This document shows, piece after piece, positions 46,055 through 58,997 of a DNA stretch of 64,000 nucleotides (position 1 is its first letter; each line of letters begins with the position of its first letter). The notes under the pieces were generated by a model. It was not told the origin of the DNA and did no database searches. It saw only the letters and a program-made list of their open reading frames with translations. Position numbers and translations under genes: made by a program. Origin of the DNA: Crossaster papposus (lineage: Eukaryota; Echinodermata; Asteroidea; Velatida; Solasteridae). The DNA lies in contig JBAIAA010000021.1 in assembly GCA_037893245.1 (NCBI GenBank), positions 1,674,001 to 1,738,000 of the forward strand, read 5' to 3'.

Positions 46055-47805
46055 ATAATCAGCAATATTGCCATAGTTGGTGACTCAAACAGCAATTATA
46101 GTCAGCAATATTGTCACAGTTTGTGACGCAAACAGAAATTATATTCAGCAATCTTGTCACAGTTGGTGACGCAAACAGCAATTATATTCAGCAATATTGT
46201 CACAGTTGGTGACGCAAACAGTAATTATATTCAGCAACATTGTCACAGTTGGTGACGCAAACAGCAATTATATTCAGCAATATTGTCACAGTTTGTGACG
46301 CAAACAGCAATCATATTCAGCAATATTGTCACAGTTGGTGACGCAAACAGCAATTTATATTCAACAATAGTGTCACAGTTTGTGACGCAAACGGCAATGA
46401 TATTCAGCAATATTGTCACAGTTTGTGACGCAAACAGCAATTATATTCAGCAATACATGTATGGTCACATGTGGTGACGCAAACAGCAATTGTATTTAGC
46501 AATATTGTCACAGTTGGTGACGCAAACAGCAATTATATTCAGCAACATTGTCACAGTTTGTGACGCAAACAGCAATCATATTCAGCAATATTGTCACAGG
46601 TTGTGACGCAAACAGCAATCATATTCAGCAATCTTGTCACAGTTGGTGACGCAAACAGCAATTATATTCAGCAACATTGTCACAGTTTGTGACGCAAACA
46701 GCAATCATATTCAGCAATATTGTCACAGGTTGTGACGCAAACAGCAATCATATTCAGCAATATTGTCACCGGTTGTGACGCAAACAGCAATGATATTCAG
46801 CAATATTGTCACATTTGGTGACGCAAACAGCAATTATATTCAGCAATCTTGTCACAGTTGGTGACGCAAACAGCAATTATATTCAGCAACATTGTCACAG
46901 TTTGTGACGCAAACAGCAATCATATTCAGCAATATTGTCAAAGGTTGTGACGCAAACAGCAATCATATTCAGCAATATTGTCACAGTTGGTGACGCAAAC
47001 AGTAATTATATTCAGCAACATTGTCACAGTTTGTGACGCAAACAGCAATCATATTCAGCAATATTGTCACAGGTTGTGACGCAAACAGCAATCATATTCA
47101 GCAATATTGTCACAGTTGGTGACGCAAACAGCAATCATATTCAGCAATATTGTCACAGTTGGTGACGTAAACAGCAATGATATTCAGCAATATTGTCACA
47201 GTTGGTGACGCAAACAGCGATTATATACAGCAATATTGTCACAGTTGGTGACGCAAACAGCAATTAAATTCAGCAATACATGTATGGTCACATGTGGTGA
47301 CGCAAACAGCAATTGTATTTAGCAATATTGTCACAGTTGGTGACGCAAACAGCAATTATCTTCAGCAATATTGTCACAGTTTGTCACGCAAACAGCAGTT
47401 ATATACAGCAATATTGTCACAGTTGGTGACGCAAACAGCAATTAAATTCAGCAATATTGTCACAGTTTGTGACGCAAACAGCAATTATTTTTTGCAACTA
47501 TTGTCACAGTTTGTGACTCAAACAGCAATTATATTCAGCAATACATGTATGGTCACATTTGGTGACGCAAACAGCAATTATATTTAGCACTATTGTCACA
47601 GTTGGTGACGCAAACAGCAATTATATTCAGCACTATTGTCACAGTTTGTGACGCAAACAGCAATCATATTCAGCAATATTGTCACAGTTGTTGTGACGCA
47701 AACGGCAATTATATTCAGCAATATTGTCACAGTTTGTGACGCAAACAGCAATTAAATTTAGCAATGATGAAGTTCGTGACACAGATCTGCAATTACCATA
47801 ATCCA
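46055..47805. repeat. 43-bp hairpin minisatellite, ~40 copies
   Basis: The unit reads TTATATTCAGCAATATTGTC then ACAGTTGGTGACGCAAACAG then CAA. Each unit contains the hairpin GTCAC-AGTT-GGTGAC or its GTCACAGTTTGTGAC form. A longer variant with ACATGTATGGTCACATGTGG appears near 46450, 47275 and 47540. Copies differ mainly at a handful of positions. Open frames across it are repeats of the unit and not genes. It occupies the place where reverse transcriptase and RNase H would lie. Confidence 0.92.
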
Positions 47806-47828
47806 CTTACAAACTAGAAATCATCAAG

Positions 47829-48068
47829 CTAATGCACAATGTGTTTGGAGTTAGCCACCTTACGAGTGCAGTACGCAATGAAAGTGCTAAGTAAAACGTT
47901 CAAAAGTGACACATAAGATGGTGCACCCCATCGGCGCGGCATACGTGTATCATAAATATATTTGGCCATTAGGGGAAAACCATAGCAAATCGAAATCATC
48001 CGGGTGAACAGGGAGTAATCGAAAAGCCGATTTATTATCCGAGTTGGCCATAACTGCACCCTGAGCAA
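47829..48068 (-). pseudogene. Pre-reverse-transcriptase segment remnant
   Basis: The frame includes RVQLWPTRIINRLFDYSL and ISICYGFPLMAKYIYD. The spacing of LWPT-x-I and Y/F-GFPL matches the region just upstream of the reverse transcriptase in Ngaro/DIRS-type elements, where an LWPTPI-like motif is followed by a GFxxGFPL-like motif. It stops before any RT catalytic motif. The assignment rests on recalled family motifs. Confidence 0.5.
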
Positions 48069-48218
48069 AATAGCTTCATCAAAACTTGTGTAATTGACGG
48101 CAGTGTTTGTGAACGCAAATTGGGAATAGGCGCATTAGCTAACGGCCCGGCTACGCGGCCCAACTCGATCTCGCGATCAATTTTTTAATTGCAACATAGC
48201 TGGGTGTTGAAGACTGTC

Positions 48219-48467
48219 TTAGGCTTCCAGCAATATTTGCGCATCTTTAGTGCTACTGCTAGTGTAAACGCGCAATAATGGTAACATATTACTTAGGTTT
48301 ACTGGTATTTGCCCTGGCCCGCTGGACTGACGATTGTCTAGACAGCGGGCTGCTGGGTGGCCGAATACCTGACAGGTGGAGCATGCAACGGTGCGCAAAC
48401 CGGGAATTGGGCCGGAGGCATTTCCCGCGATTAAAATCCTTGCACGGTTATTGTTGACCGCCGGCAA
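48219..48467 (-). pseudogene. Gag-like fragment with a CCHC zinc knuckle
   Basis: The 82-residue frame contains CSTCQVFGHPAARC, a clean C-x2-C-x4-H-x4-C zinc knuckle, preceded by a polar N-terminal stretch. A single knuckle of this kind is standard in retroelement Gag proteins that bind RNA. The flanks have no other motif. It sits upstream, in the minus sense, of the pre-RT remnant, as expected for Gag. Confidence 0.65.
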
Positions 48468-48542
48468 TATTTGAGCAATTGGCGTGCCTGGCTAGGTTGG
48501 CGCAACAAGACAGTATATCAACGCAAAAACCAAAAAGGCAGA

Positions 48543-48775
48543 TGACCACTGCTCAACTGATGTTACGCAATTATCACAGTTTGTTCCCGTCCGAAGCTGA
48601 TGTCAGGGAACAGCAATATTGTCACAGTCAGTGACGCAAACAGCAATTATATTCAGAAATAATGTCACAGTTTGTTACGCAAACAGCAATTATATTCAGC
48701 AATATTGTCACAGTTGGTTACGCAAACAGCAATTATATTTAGCAATTTTGTCACAGTTGGTGACGCACGGCCAAA
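48543..48775. repeat. Second outlying minisatellite group inside the Gag region
   Basis: It starts with the same TTATCACAGTTTGTTCCCGT and GAAGCTGATGTC hairpin found at 44533-44573 and continues with about four 43-bp-type units. It splits the Gag N-terminal and zinc-knuckle segments, so the minisatellite has spread to at least three places in the element. Confidence 0.8.
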
Positions 48776-49161
48776 TAGACTGAACACTAGTGGTAATAAT
48801 TGGTTGAGGGGTTGATTCCTCAGCATTAATAGCCACACTAGACTTACCCGACTCCAAAGTCGTGGACGAGTCACCTCCGGACCGACCGATGGTGGATGGT
48901 GCAACAATTGGGCCTCCGTCGCTGCTGATGACAGGGCCTGCCGTATCCAACGGCCGGGTATGCAATACCCGCTACCGTCGGTGCATTCCATGGCTCGACT
49001 GAACTCCATCGCGTCGACTGGCCACAGCATCCTGCCGAGAGGACGAACGATCGAGGCCGTCCTTGTGGCCGCTTGGCTCCATCCACCGGCCCAGAGGCAA
49101 CCCGTCGCTTCGACCTGGCACGGGGCATATTTACGCCAATATTTGGCGAACTTATCGGCAA
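48776..49161 (-). pseudogene. Gag-like N-terminal region, frameshifted
   Basis: A minus-strand ATG at 49128 begins MPRARSKRRVASGPVDGAKR, a basic, low-complexity start typical of Gag in this retroelement group. Protein-like sequence then passes between frames (for example SSDGGPIVAPSTIGRSGGDS near 48920), so at least one frameshift is present. No enzymatic motif. The function assignment is from composition and position only. Confidence 0.4.
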
Positions 49162-49416
49162 GAAAACATTAAATGAATTTTTTGCAAGACGAAATTTCTA
49201 CAACCATGCAAACAGGTCGACTGCTCAAACGAAAGTGGGTGGCTGAGTGCTCGAATTCAGGTTATAGTATCAAGCCAAGACTGAACTAGTTCATATCCAT
49301 AAATCAATCCGACCACAAGGGGAGTGACCTGAATTGACCAAACTCTAGTTCCGTCAAAGCCTTGCAAACTGTCCCGCGGGGATAAATTATTTGAAGCTTT
49401 ATTTGCCTCAAATGTA
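49162..49416. other. 5' non-coding end of the retrotransposon
   Basis: No gene seen. It lies upstream (minus sense) of the Gag start and runs to the junction with the array at TTAT 49417-49420. Confidence 0.4.
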
Positions 49417-49617
49417 TTATTTCATAATTTTCACAAATATACTCAAGAATGAGAGATGTGTTGGGGGATTAGCTCAAATGGTAGAGCGCTCGCTTAGCAT
49501 GCGATAGGTACCGGGATCGATACCCGGATCTTCCAAATAATATGTGTTGATTTTTACTGTATGGCATTTCTTCATTTTGTAATTTTCTAAAATATACTCA
49601 AGAAATAGATGTGTGTT

Positions 49618-49690
49618 GGGGGATTAGCTCAAATGGTAGAGCGCTCGCTTTGCATGTGAGATGTACCGGGATCGATACCCGGATCTTCCA
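49618..49690 (+). tRNA. tRNA-Ala(TGC), first complete TGC gene after the retrotransposon
   Basis: Consensus TGC gene with loop TTTGCAT and stem CTCGC/GTGAG. With the units around it, it repeats the series at 43291 shifted by 6327 bp, which equals the retrotransposon plus eight units. Confidence 0.93.
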
Positions 49691-52600
49691 TATAATATTT
49701 GTTGATTTTTACTGCATGGTATTTCTTCATTTTATAATTTTCACAAATATACTCAAGAATGAGAGATGTGTTGGGGGATTAGCTCAAATGGTAGAGCGCT
49801 CGCTTAGCATGCGAGAGGTACCGGGATCGATACCCGGATCTTCCAAATAATATTTGTTCATTTTTACTGTATGCCATTTCTTCATTTTGTTATTTTCTAA
49901 AATATACTCAAGAAAGAGATGTGTGTCGGGGGATTAGCTCAAATGGTAGAGCGCTCGCTTTGCATGTGAGATGTACCGGGATCGATACCCGGATCTTCCA
50001 TATAATATTTGTTGATTTTTACTGCATGGTATTTCTTCATTGTATAATTTTCACAAATATACTCAAGAATGAGAGATGTGTTGGGGGATTAGCTCAAATG
50101 GTAGAGCGATCGCTTAGCATGCGAGAGGTACCGGGATCGATACCCGGATCTTCCAAATAATATTTCTTCATTTTTACTGCATGGTATTTCTTCATTTTAT
50201 AATTTTCACAAATATACTCAAGAATGAGAGATGTGTTGGGGGATTAGCTCAAATGGTAGAGCGCTCGCTTAGCATGCGAGAGGTACCGGGATCGATACCC
50301 GGATCTTCCAAATAATATTTGTTCATTTTTACTGCATGGTATTTCTTCATTTTATAATTTTCACAAATATACTCAAGAATGAGAGATGTTTTGGGGGATT
50401 AGCTCAAATGGTAGAGCGCTCGCTTAGCATGCGAGAGGTACCGGGATCGATACCCGGATCTTCCAAATAATTATGTGTTCATTTTTACTGTATGGCATTT
50501 CTTCATTTTGTTATTTTCTAAAATATACTCAAGAAAGTGATGTGTGTTGGGGGTTTAGCTCAAATGGTAGAGCGCTCGCTTAGCATGCGAGAGGTACCGG
50601 GATCGGTACCCGGATCTTCCAAATAATATTTGTTCATTTCTACTGCATGGTATTTCTTCATTTTATAATTTTCACAAATATACTCAAGAATGAGAGATGT
50701 GTTGGGGGATTAGCTCAAATGGTAGAGCGCTCGCTTAGCATGCGAGAGGTACCGGGATCGATACCCGGATCTTCCAAATAAATATGTGTTGATTTTTACT
50801 GTATGGCATTTCTTCATTGTATAATTTTCACAAATATACTCAAGAATGAGAGATGTGTTGGGGGATTAGCTCAAATGGTAGAGCGCTCGCTTTGCATGTG
50901 AGATGTACCGGGATCGATACCCGGATCTTCCAAATAATATTTCTTCATTTTTACTGCATGGTATTTCTTCATTGTATAATTTTCACAAATATACTCAAGA
51001 ATGAGAGATGTGTTGGGGGATTAGTTCAAATGGTAGAGCGCTCGCTTAGCATGCAAGAGGTACCGGGATCGATACCCGGATCTTTCAAATAATATTTCTT
51101 CATTTTTACTGCATGGTATTTCTTTATTTTATAATTTTCACAAATATACTCAATAATGAGAGATGTGTTGGGGGATTAGCTCAAATGGTAGAGCGCTCGC
51201 TTAGCATGCGAGAGGTACCGGGAACGATACCCGGATCTTCCATATAATATTTGTTGATTTTTACTGCATGGTATTTCTTCATTTTATAATTTTCACAAAT
51301 ATACTCAAGAATGAGGGATGTGTTGGGGGATTAGCTCAAATGGTAGAGCGCTCGCTTAGCATGCAAGAGGTACCGGATCGATACCCGGATCTTCCAAATA
51401 ATATTTGTTCATTTTTACTGCATGGTATTTCTTCATTTTATAATTTTCACAAATATACTCAAGAAAGAGATGTGTGTTGGGGGATTAGCTCAAATGGTAG
51501 AGCGCTCTCTTTGCATGTGAGATGTACCGGGATCGATACCCGGATCTTCCATATAATATTTGTTGATTTTTACTGCATGGTATTTCTTCATTGTATAATT
51601 TTCACAAATATACTCAAGAATGAGAGATGTGTTGGGGGATTAGCTCAAATGGTAGAGCGATCGCTTAGCATGCGAGAGGTACCGGGATCGATACCCGGAT
51701 CTTCCAAATAATATTTCTTCATTTTTACTGCATGGAATTTCTTTATTTTATAATTTTCACAAATATACTCAAGAATGAGAGATGTGTTGGGGGATTAGCT
51801 CAAATGGTAGAGCGCTCGCTTAGCATGCGAGAGGTACCGGAATCGATACCCGGATCTTCCTAATAATATGTGTTGATTTTTACTGAATGGCATTTCTTCA
51901 TTTTGTAATTTTCTAAAATATACTCAAGAAAGAGATGTGTGTTGGGGGATTAGCTCAAATGGTAGAACGCTCGCTTTGCATGTGAGATCTACCGGGATCG
52001 ATACCCGGATCTTCCGTATAATATTTGTTGATTTTTACTGCATGGTATTTCTTTATTTTATAATTTTCACAAATATACTCAAGAATGAGAGATGTGTTGG
52101 GGGATTAGCTCAAATGGTAGAGCGCTCGCTTAGCATGCGAGAGGTACCGGGATCGATACCCGGATCTTCCAAATAATATTTCTTCATTTTTACTGCATGG
52201 TATTTCTTTATTTTATAATTTTCACAAATATATTCAAGAATGAGAGATGTGTTGGGGGATTAGCTCAAATGGTAGAGCGCTCGCTTAGCATGCGAGAGGT
52301 ACCGGGATCGATACCCGGATCTTCCAAATAATATGTGTTGATTTTTACTGTATGGCATTTCTTCATTTTGTAATTTTCTAAAATATACTCAAGAAAGAGA
52401 TGTGTGTTGGGGGATTAGCTCAAATGGTAGAGCGCTCGCTTTGCATGTGAGATGTACCGGGATCGATACCCGGATCTTCCATATAATATTTGTTGATTTT
52501 TACTGCATGGTATTTCTTCATTTTATAATTTTCACAAATACACTCAAGAATGAGAGATGTGTTGGGGGATTAGCTCAAATGGTAGAGCGCTCGCTTAGCA

Positions 52601-53799
52601 TGCGAGAGGTACCGGATCGATACCCGGATATTCCAAATAATATTTGTTCATTTTTACTGCATGGTATTTCTTCATTTTATAATTTTCACAAATATACTCA
52701 AGAATGAGAGATGTGTTGGGGGATTAGCTCAAATGGTAGAGCGCTCGCTTAGCATGCGAGAGGTACCGGGATCGATACCCGGATCTTCCAAATAATATTT
52801 GTTCATGTTTACTGTATGGCATTTCTTCATTTTGTTATTTTCTAAAATATACTCAAGAAAGAGATGTGTGTTGGGGGATCAGCTCAAATGGTAGAGCGCT
52901 CGCTTTGCATGTGAGATGTACCGGGATCGATACCCGGATCTTCCATATAATATTTGTTGATTTTTACTGCATGGTATTTCTTCATTGTATAATTTTCACA
53001 AATATACTCAAGAATGAGAGATGTGTTGGGGGATTAGCTCAAATGGTAGAGCGATCGCTTAGCATGCGAGAGGTACCGGGATCGATACCCGGATCTTCCA
53101 AATAATATTTCTTCATTTTTACTGCATGGTATTTCTTTATTTTATAATTTTCACAAATATACTCAAGAATGAGAGATGTGTTGGGGGATTACCTCAAATG
53201 GTAGAGCGCTCGCTTAGCATGCGAGAGGTACCGGGATCGATACCCGGATCTTCCAAATAATATGTGTTGATTTTTACTGTATGGCATTTCTTCATTTTGT
53301 AATTTTCTAAAATATACTCAAGAAAGAGATGTGTGTTGGGGGATTAGCTCAAATGGTAGAGCGCTCGCTTTGCATGTGAGATGTACCGGGATCGATACCC
53401 GGATCTTCCGTATAATATTTGTTGATTTTTACTGCATGGTATTTCTTTATTTTATAATGTTCACAAATATACTCAAGAATGAGAGATGTGTTGGGGGATT
53501 AGCTCAAATGGTAGAGCGCTCGCTTAGCATGCGAGGGGTACGGGGATCGATACCCGGATCTTCCAAATAATATTTCTTCATTTTTACTGCATGGTATTTC
53601 TTTATTTTATAATTTTCACAAATATACTCAAGAATGAGAAATGTGTTGGGGGATTAGCTCAAATGGTAGAGCGCTCGCTTAGCATGCGAGAGGTACCGGG
53701 ATCGATACCCGGATCTTCCAAATAATATGTGTTGATTTTTACTGTATGGCATTTCTTCATTTTGTAATTTTCAAAAATATAGGCCTACTCACGAAAGAG

Positions 53800-56680
53800 A
53801 TGTGTGTTGGGGGATTAGCTCAAATGGTAGAGCGCTCGCTTTGCATGTGAGATGTACCGGGATCGATACCCGGATCTTCCATAAAATATTTGTTGATTTT
53901 TACTGCATGGTATTTCTTCATTTTATAATTTTCACAAATATACTCAAGAATGAGAGATGTTTTGGGGGATTAGCTCAAATGGTAGAGCGCTCGCTTAGCA
54001 TTCGAGAGGTACGGGGATCGATATCCGGATCTTCCAAATAATATTTCTTCATTTTTACTGTATGGCATTTCTTCATTTTGTTATTTTCTAAAATATACTC
54101 AAGAAAGAGATGTGTGTTGGGGGATTAGCTCAAATGGTAGAGCGCTCGCTTAGCATGCGAGAGGTACCGGGATCGGTACCCGGATCTTCCAAATAATATT
54201 TCTTCATTTTTACTGCATGGTATTTCTTCATTTTATAATTTTCACAAATATACTCAAGAATGAGAGATGTGTTGGGGGATTAGCTCAAATGGTAGAGCGC
54301 TCGCTTAGCATGCGAGAGGTACCGGGATCGATACCCGGATCTTCCAAATAATTATGTGTTGATTTTTACTGTATGGCATTTCTTCATTTTGTAATTTTCT
54401 AAAATATACTTAAGAAAGAGATGTGTGTTGGGGGATTAGCTCAAATGGTAGAGCGCTCGCTTTGCATGTGAGATGTACCGGGATCGATACCCGGATCTTC
54501 CATATAATATTTGTTGATTTTTACTGCATGGTATTTCTTCATTGTATAATTTTCACAAATATACTCAAGAATGAGAGATGTGTTGGGGGATTAGCTCAAA
54601 TGGTAGAGCGCTCGCTTAGCATGCGAGAGGTACCGGGATCGATACCCGGATCTTCCAAATAATATTTCTTCATTTTTACTGCATGGTATTTCTTTATATT
54701 ATAATTTTCACAAATATACTCAAGAATGAGAGATGTGTTGGGGGATTAGCTCAAAAGGTAGACCGCTCGCTTAGCATGCGAGAGGTACCGGGATCGATAC
54801 CCGGATCTTCCAAATAATTATGTGTTGATTTTCACTGAATGGCATTTCTTCATTTTGTAATTTTCTAAAATATACTCAAGAAAGAGATGTGTGTTGGGGA
54901 TTAGCTCAAATGGTAGAGCGCTCGCTTTGCATGTGAGATGTACCGGGATCGATACCCGGATCTTCCATATAATATTTGTTGATTTTTACTGCATGGTATT
55001 TCTTCATTGTATAATTTTCACAAATATACTAAAGAATGAGAGATGTGTTGGGAGATTAGCTCAAATGGTAGAGCGATCGCTTAGCATGCGAGAGGTACCG
55101 GGATCGATACCCGGATCTTCCAAATAATATTTCTTCATTTTTACTGCATGGTATTTCTTTATTTTATAATTTTCACAAATATACTCAAGAATGAGGAATG
55201 TGTTGGGGGATTAGCTCAAATGGTAGAGCGCTCGCTTAGCATGCGAGAGGTACCGGGATCGATACCCGGATCTTCCAAATAATATGTGTTGATTTTTACT
55301 GTATGGCATTTCTTCATTTTGTAATTTTCAAAAATATACTCACGAAAGAGATGTGTGTTGGGGGATTAGCTCAAATGGTAGAGCGCTCGCTTTGCATGTG
55401 AGATGTACCGGGATCGATACCCGGATCTTCCATAAAATATTTGTTGATTTTTACTGCATGGTATTTCTTCATTTTATAATTTTCACAAATATACTCAAGA
55501 ATGAGAGATGTTTTGGGGGATTAGCTCAAATGGTAGAGCGCTCGCTTAGCATGCGAGAGGTACGGGGATCGATATCCGGATCTTCCAAATAATATTTCTT
55601 CATTTTTACTGTATGGCATTTCTTCATTTTGTTATTTTCTAAAATATACTCAAGAAAGAGATGTGTGTTGGGGGATTAGCTCAAATGGTAGAGCGCTCGC
55701 TTAGCATGCGAGAGGTACCGGGATCGGTACCCGGATCTTCCAAATAATATTTCTTCATTTTTACTGCATGGTATTTCTTCATTTTATAATTTTCACAAAT
55801 ATACTCAAGAATGAGATATGTGTTGGGGGATTAGCTCAAATGGTAGAGCGCTCGCTTAGCATGCGAGAGGTACCGGGATCGATACCCGGATCTTCCAAAT
55901 AATTATGTGTTGATTTTTACTGTATGGCATTTCTTCATTTTGTAATTTTCTAAAATATACTCAAGAAAGAGATGTGTGTTGGGGGATTAGCTCAAATGGT
56001 AGAGCGCTCGCTTTGCATGTGAGATGTACCGGGATCGATACCCGGATCTTCCATATAATATTTGTTGATTTTTACTGCATGGTATTTCTTCATTGTATAA
56101 TTTTCACAAATATACTCAAGAATGAGAGATGTGTTGGGGGATTAGCTCAAATGGTAGAGCGCTCGCTTAGCATGCGAGAGGTACCGGGATCGATACCCGG
56201 ATCTTCAAAATAATATTTCTTCATTTTTACTGCATGGTATTTCTTTATATTATAATTTTCACAAATATACTCAAGAATGAGAGATGTGTTGGGGGATTAG
56301 CTCAAAAGGTAGACCGCTCGCTTAGCATGCGAGAGGTACCGGGATCGATACCCGGATCTTCCAAATAATTATGTGTTGATTTTCACTGAATGGCATTTCT
56401 TCATTTTGTAATTTTCTAAAATATACTCAAGAAAGAGATGTGTGTTGGGGATTAGCTCAAATGGTAGAGCGCTCGCTTTGCATGTGAGATGTACCGGGAT
56501 CGATACCCGGATCTTCCATATAATATTTGTTGATTTTTACTGCATGGTATTTCTTCATTGTATAATTTTCACAAATATACTAAAGAATGAGAGATGTGTT
56601 GGGGGATTAGCTCAAATGGTAGAGCGATCGCTTAGCATGCGAGAGGTACCGGGATCGATACCCGGATCTTCCAAATAATA
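53800..56680 (+). repeat. Ten-unit (1551-bp) block duplication
   Basis: Private variants recur at a 1551-bp offset: CCATAAAATATTTG (53879, 55430), TACGGGGATCGATATCC (54010, 55561), AAAAGGTAGACCGCTCG (54754, 56305), TTTTCACTGAATGG (54830, 56381) and the four-G gene start TGTGTTGGGGATTAG (54890, 56441). The copies differ at a few sites, so this event is older than the nearly perfect 1706-bp one. Confidence 0.8.
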
Positions 56681-57685
56681 TTTCTTCATTTTTACTGCAT
56701 GGTATTTCTTTATTTTATAATTTTCACAAATATACTCAAGAATGAGAGATGTGTTGGGGGATTAGCTCAAATGGTAGAGCGCTCGCTTAGCATGCGAGAG
56801 GTACCGGAATCGATACCCGGATCTTCCAAATAATATGTGTTGATTTTTACTGTATGGCATTTCTTCATTTTGTAATTTTCTAAAATATACTCAAGAAAGA
56901 GATGTGTGTTGGGGGATTAGCTCAAATGGTAGAGCGCTCGCTTTGCATGTGAGATGTACCGGGATCGATACCCGGATCTTCCATATAATATTTGTTGATT
57001 TTTACTGCATGGTATTTCTTCATTTTATAATTTTCACAAATATACTCAAGAATGAGAGATGTGTTGGGGGATTAGCTCAAATGGTAGAGCGCTCGCTTAG
57101 CATGCGAGAGGTACCGGGATCGATACCCGGATCTTCCAAATAATATTTCTTCATTTTTACTGCATGGTATTTCTTTATTTTATAATTTTCACAAATATAC
57201 TCAAGAATGAGAGATGTGTTGGGGGATTAGCTCAAATGGTAGTGCGATCGCTTAGCATGCGAGAGGTACCGGGATCGATACCCGGATCTTCCAAATAATA
57301 TTTCTTCATTTTTACTGTATGGCATTTCTTCATTTTGTTATTTTCTAAAATATACTCAAGAAAGAGATGTGTGTTGGGGGATTAGCTCAAATGGTAGATC
57401 GCTCGCTTTGCATGTGAGATGTACCGGGATCGATACCCGGATCTTCCATATAATATTTGTTGATTTTTACTGCATGGTATTTCTTTATTTTATAATTTTC
57501 ACAAATATACTCAAGAATGAGAGATTTGTTGGGGGATTAGCTCAAATGGTAGAGCGCTCGCTTAGCATGCGAGAGGTACCGGGATCGATACCCGGATCTT
57601 CCAAATAATATTTCTTCATTTTTACTGCATGGTATTTCTTTATTTTATAATTGTCACAAATATACTCAAGAATGAGAGATGTGTC

Positions 57686-57757
57686 GGGGGATTAGCTCAA
57701 ATGGTAGAGCGCTCGCTTAGTATGCGAAGGTACCGGGATCGATACCCGGATCTTCCA
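57686..57757 (+). tRNA. tRNA-Ala backbone with anticodon AGT, 1-bp deletion
   Basis: The loop reads TTAGTAT, giving anticodon AGT (threonine codon ACU) at 57719-57721, with G3:U70 unchanged. One base is missing from the 3' side of the anticodon stem (GCGAAGG for GCGAGAGG), making the gene 72 nt and weakening pair 27:43. Probably a decaying copy. Confidence 0.8.
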
Positions 57758-58925
57758 AATAATTATGTGTTGATTTTTACTGTATGGCATTTCTTCATTT
57801 TGTAATTTTCTAAAATATACTCAAGAAAGAGATGTGTGTTGGGGGATTAGCTCAAATGGTAGAGCGCTCGCTTTGCATGTGAGATGTACCGGGATCGATA
57901 CCCGGATCTTCCATATAATATTTGTTGATTTTTACTGCATGGTATTTCTTCATTGTATAATTTTCACAATTATACTAAAGAATGAGAGATGTGTTGGGGG
58001 ATTAGCTCAAATGGTAGAGCGATCGCTTAGCATGCGAGAGGTACCGGGATCGATACCCGGATCTTCCAAATAATATTTCTTCATTTTTACTGCATGGTAT
58101 TTCTTTATTTTATAATTTTCACAAATATACTCAAGAATGAGAGATGTGTTGGGGGATTAGCTCAAATGGTAGAGCACTCGCTTAGCATGCGAGAGTTACC
58201 GGGATCGATACCCGGATCTTCCAAATAACGTGTGTTGATTTTTACTGTATGGCATTTCTTCATTTTGTAATTTTCTAAAATATACTCAAGAAAGAGATGT
58301 GTGTTGGGGGATTAGCTCAAATGGTAGAGCGCTCGCTTTGCATGTGAGATGTACCGGGATCGATACCCGGATCTTCCATATAATATTTGTTGATTTTTAC
58401 TGCATGGTATTTCTTCATTGTATAATTTTCACAAATATACTCAAGAATGAGAGATGTGTTGGGGGATTAGCTCAAATGGTAGAGCGCTCGCTTAGCATGC
58501 GAGAGGTACCGGGATCGATACCCGGATCTTCCAAATAATATGTGTTGATTTTTACTGTATGGCATTTCTTCATTTTGTAATTTTCTAAAATATACTAAAG
58601 AAAGAGATGTGTGTTGGGGGATTAGCTCAAATGGTAGAGCGCTCGCTTTGCATGTGAGATGTACCGGGATCGATACCCGGATCTTCCATATAATATTTGT
58701 TGATTTTTACTGCATGGTATTTCTTCATTTTATAATTTTCACAAATATACTCAAGAATGAGAGATGTGTTGGGGGATTAGCTCAAATGGTAGAGCGCTCG
58801 CTTAGCATGCGAGAGGTACCGGGATCGATACCCGGATCTTCCAAATAATATTTCTTCATTTTTACTGCATGGTATTTCTTTATTTTATAATTTTCACAAA
58901 TATACTCAAGAATGAGAGATGTGTT

Positions 58926-58997
58926 GGGGGATTAGCTCAAATGGTAGAGCGCTCGCTTAGCATGCGAAGGTACCGGGATCGATACCCGGATCTTCCA
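58926..58997 (+). tRNA. tRNA-Ala(AGC), 1-bp deletion class
   Basis: AGC anticodon with GCGAAGG in place of GCGAGAGG, 72 nt in all. The outer pair of the anticodon stem is lost or the variable loop is one shorter. The same deletion occurs in the genes at 57686, 59390, 61249, 62178, 63418 and 63882, so it has been spread by block duplication. Confidence 0.85.

Larger units (their letters stand above)
44334..49416 (-). mobile_element. Degenerate Ngaro/DIRS-type YR retrotransposon, 5.1 kb
   Basis: The left flank ends TTAT (44330-44333) and TTAT precedes the resumed array (49417-49420). The uninterrupted unit has one TTAT, so the insert is 44334-49416, with the TTAT being a 4-bp duplication or shared microhomology. 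On the minus strand, in order: Gag-like N-terminus (49161-48708), CCHC zinc knuckle (48467-48219), pre-RT segment with LWPT and YGFPL (48068-47829), hairpin minisatellite where RT/RNase H should be, tyrosine recombinase fragment (45764-45537) and SGNH-hydrolase fragment (45390-45206). This gene order is that of Ngaro-like members of the DIRS order. Every frame is damaged. I did not find the split direct repeats expected at the ends. Confidence 0.65.

Noticed and set aside
46243-47587. Open frames reading VTQTAIIFSN-type repeats or their reverse
   Set aside because: They are translations of the 43-bp minisatellite.
44334-49416. Helitron, suggested by the internal minisatellites
   Set aside because: No Rep or helicase motif, no TC start or CTRR hairpin end. 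The recombinase, hydrolase and Gag-like fragments fit a YR retrotransposon better.
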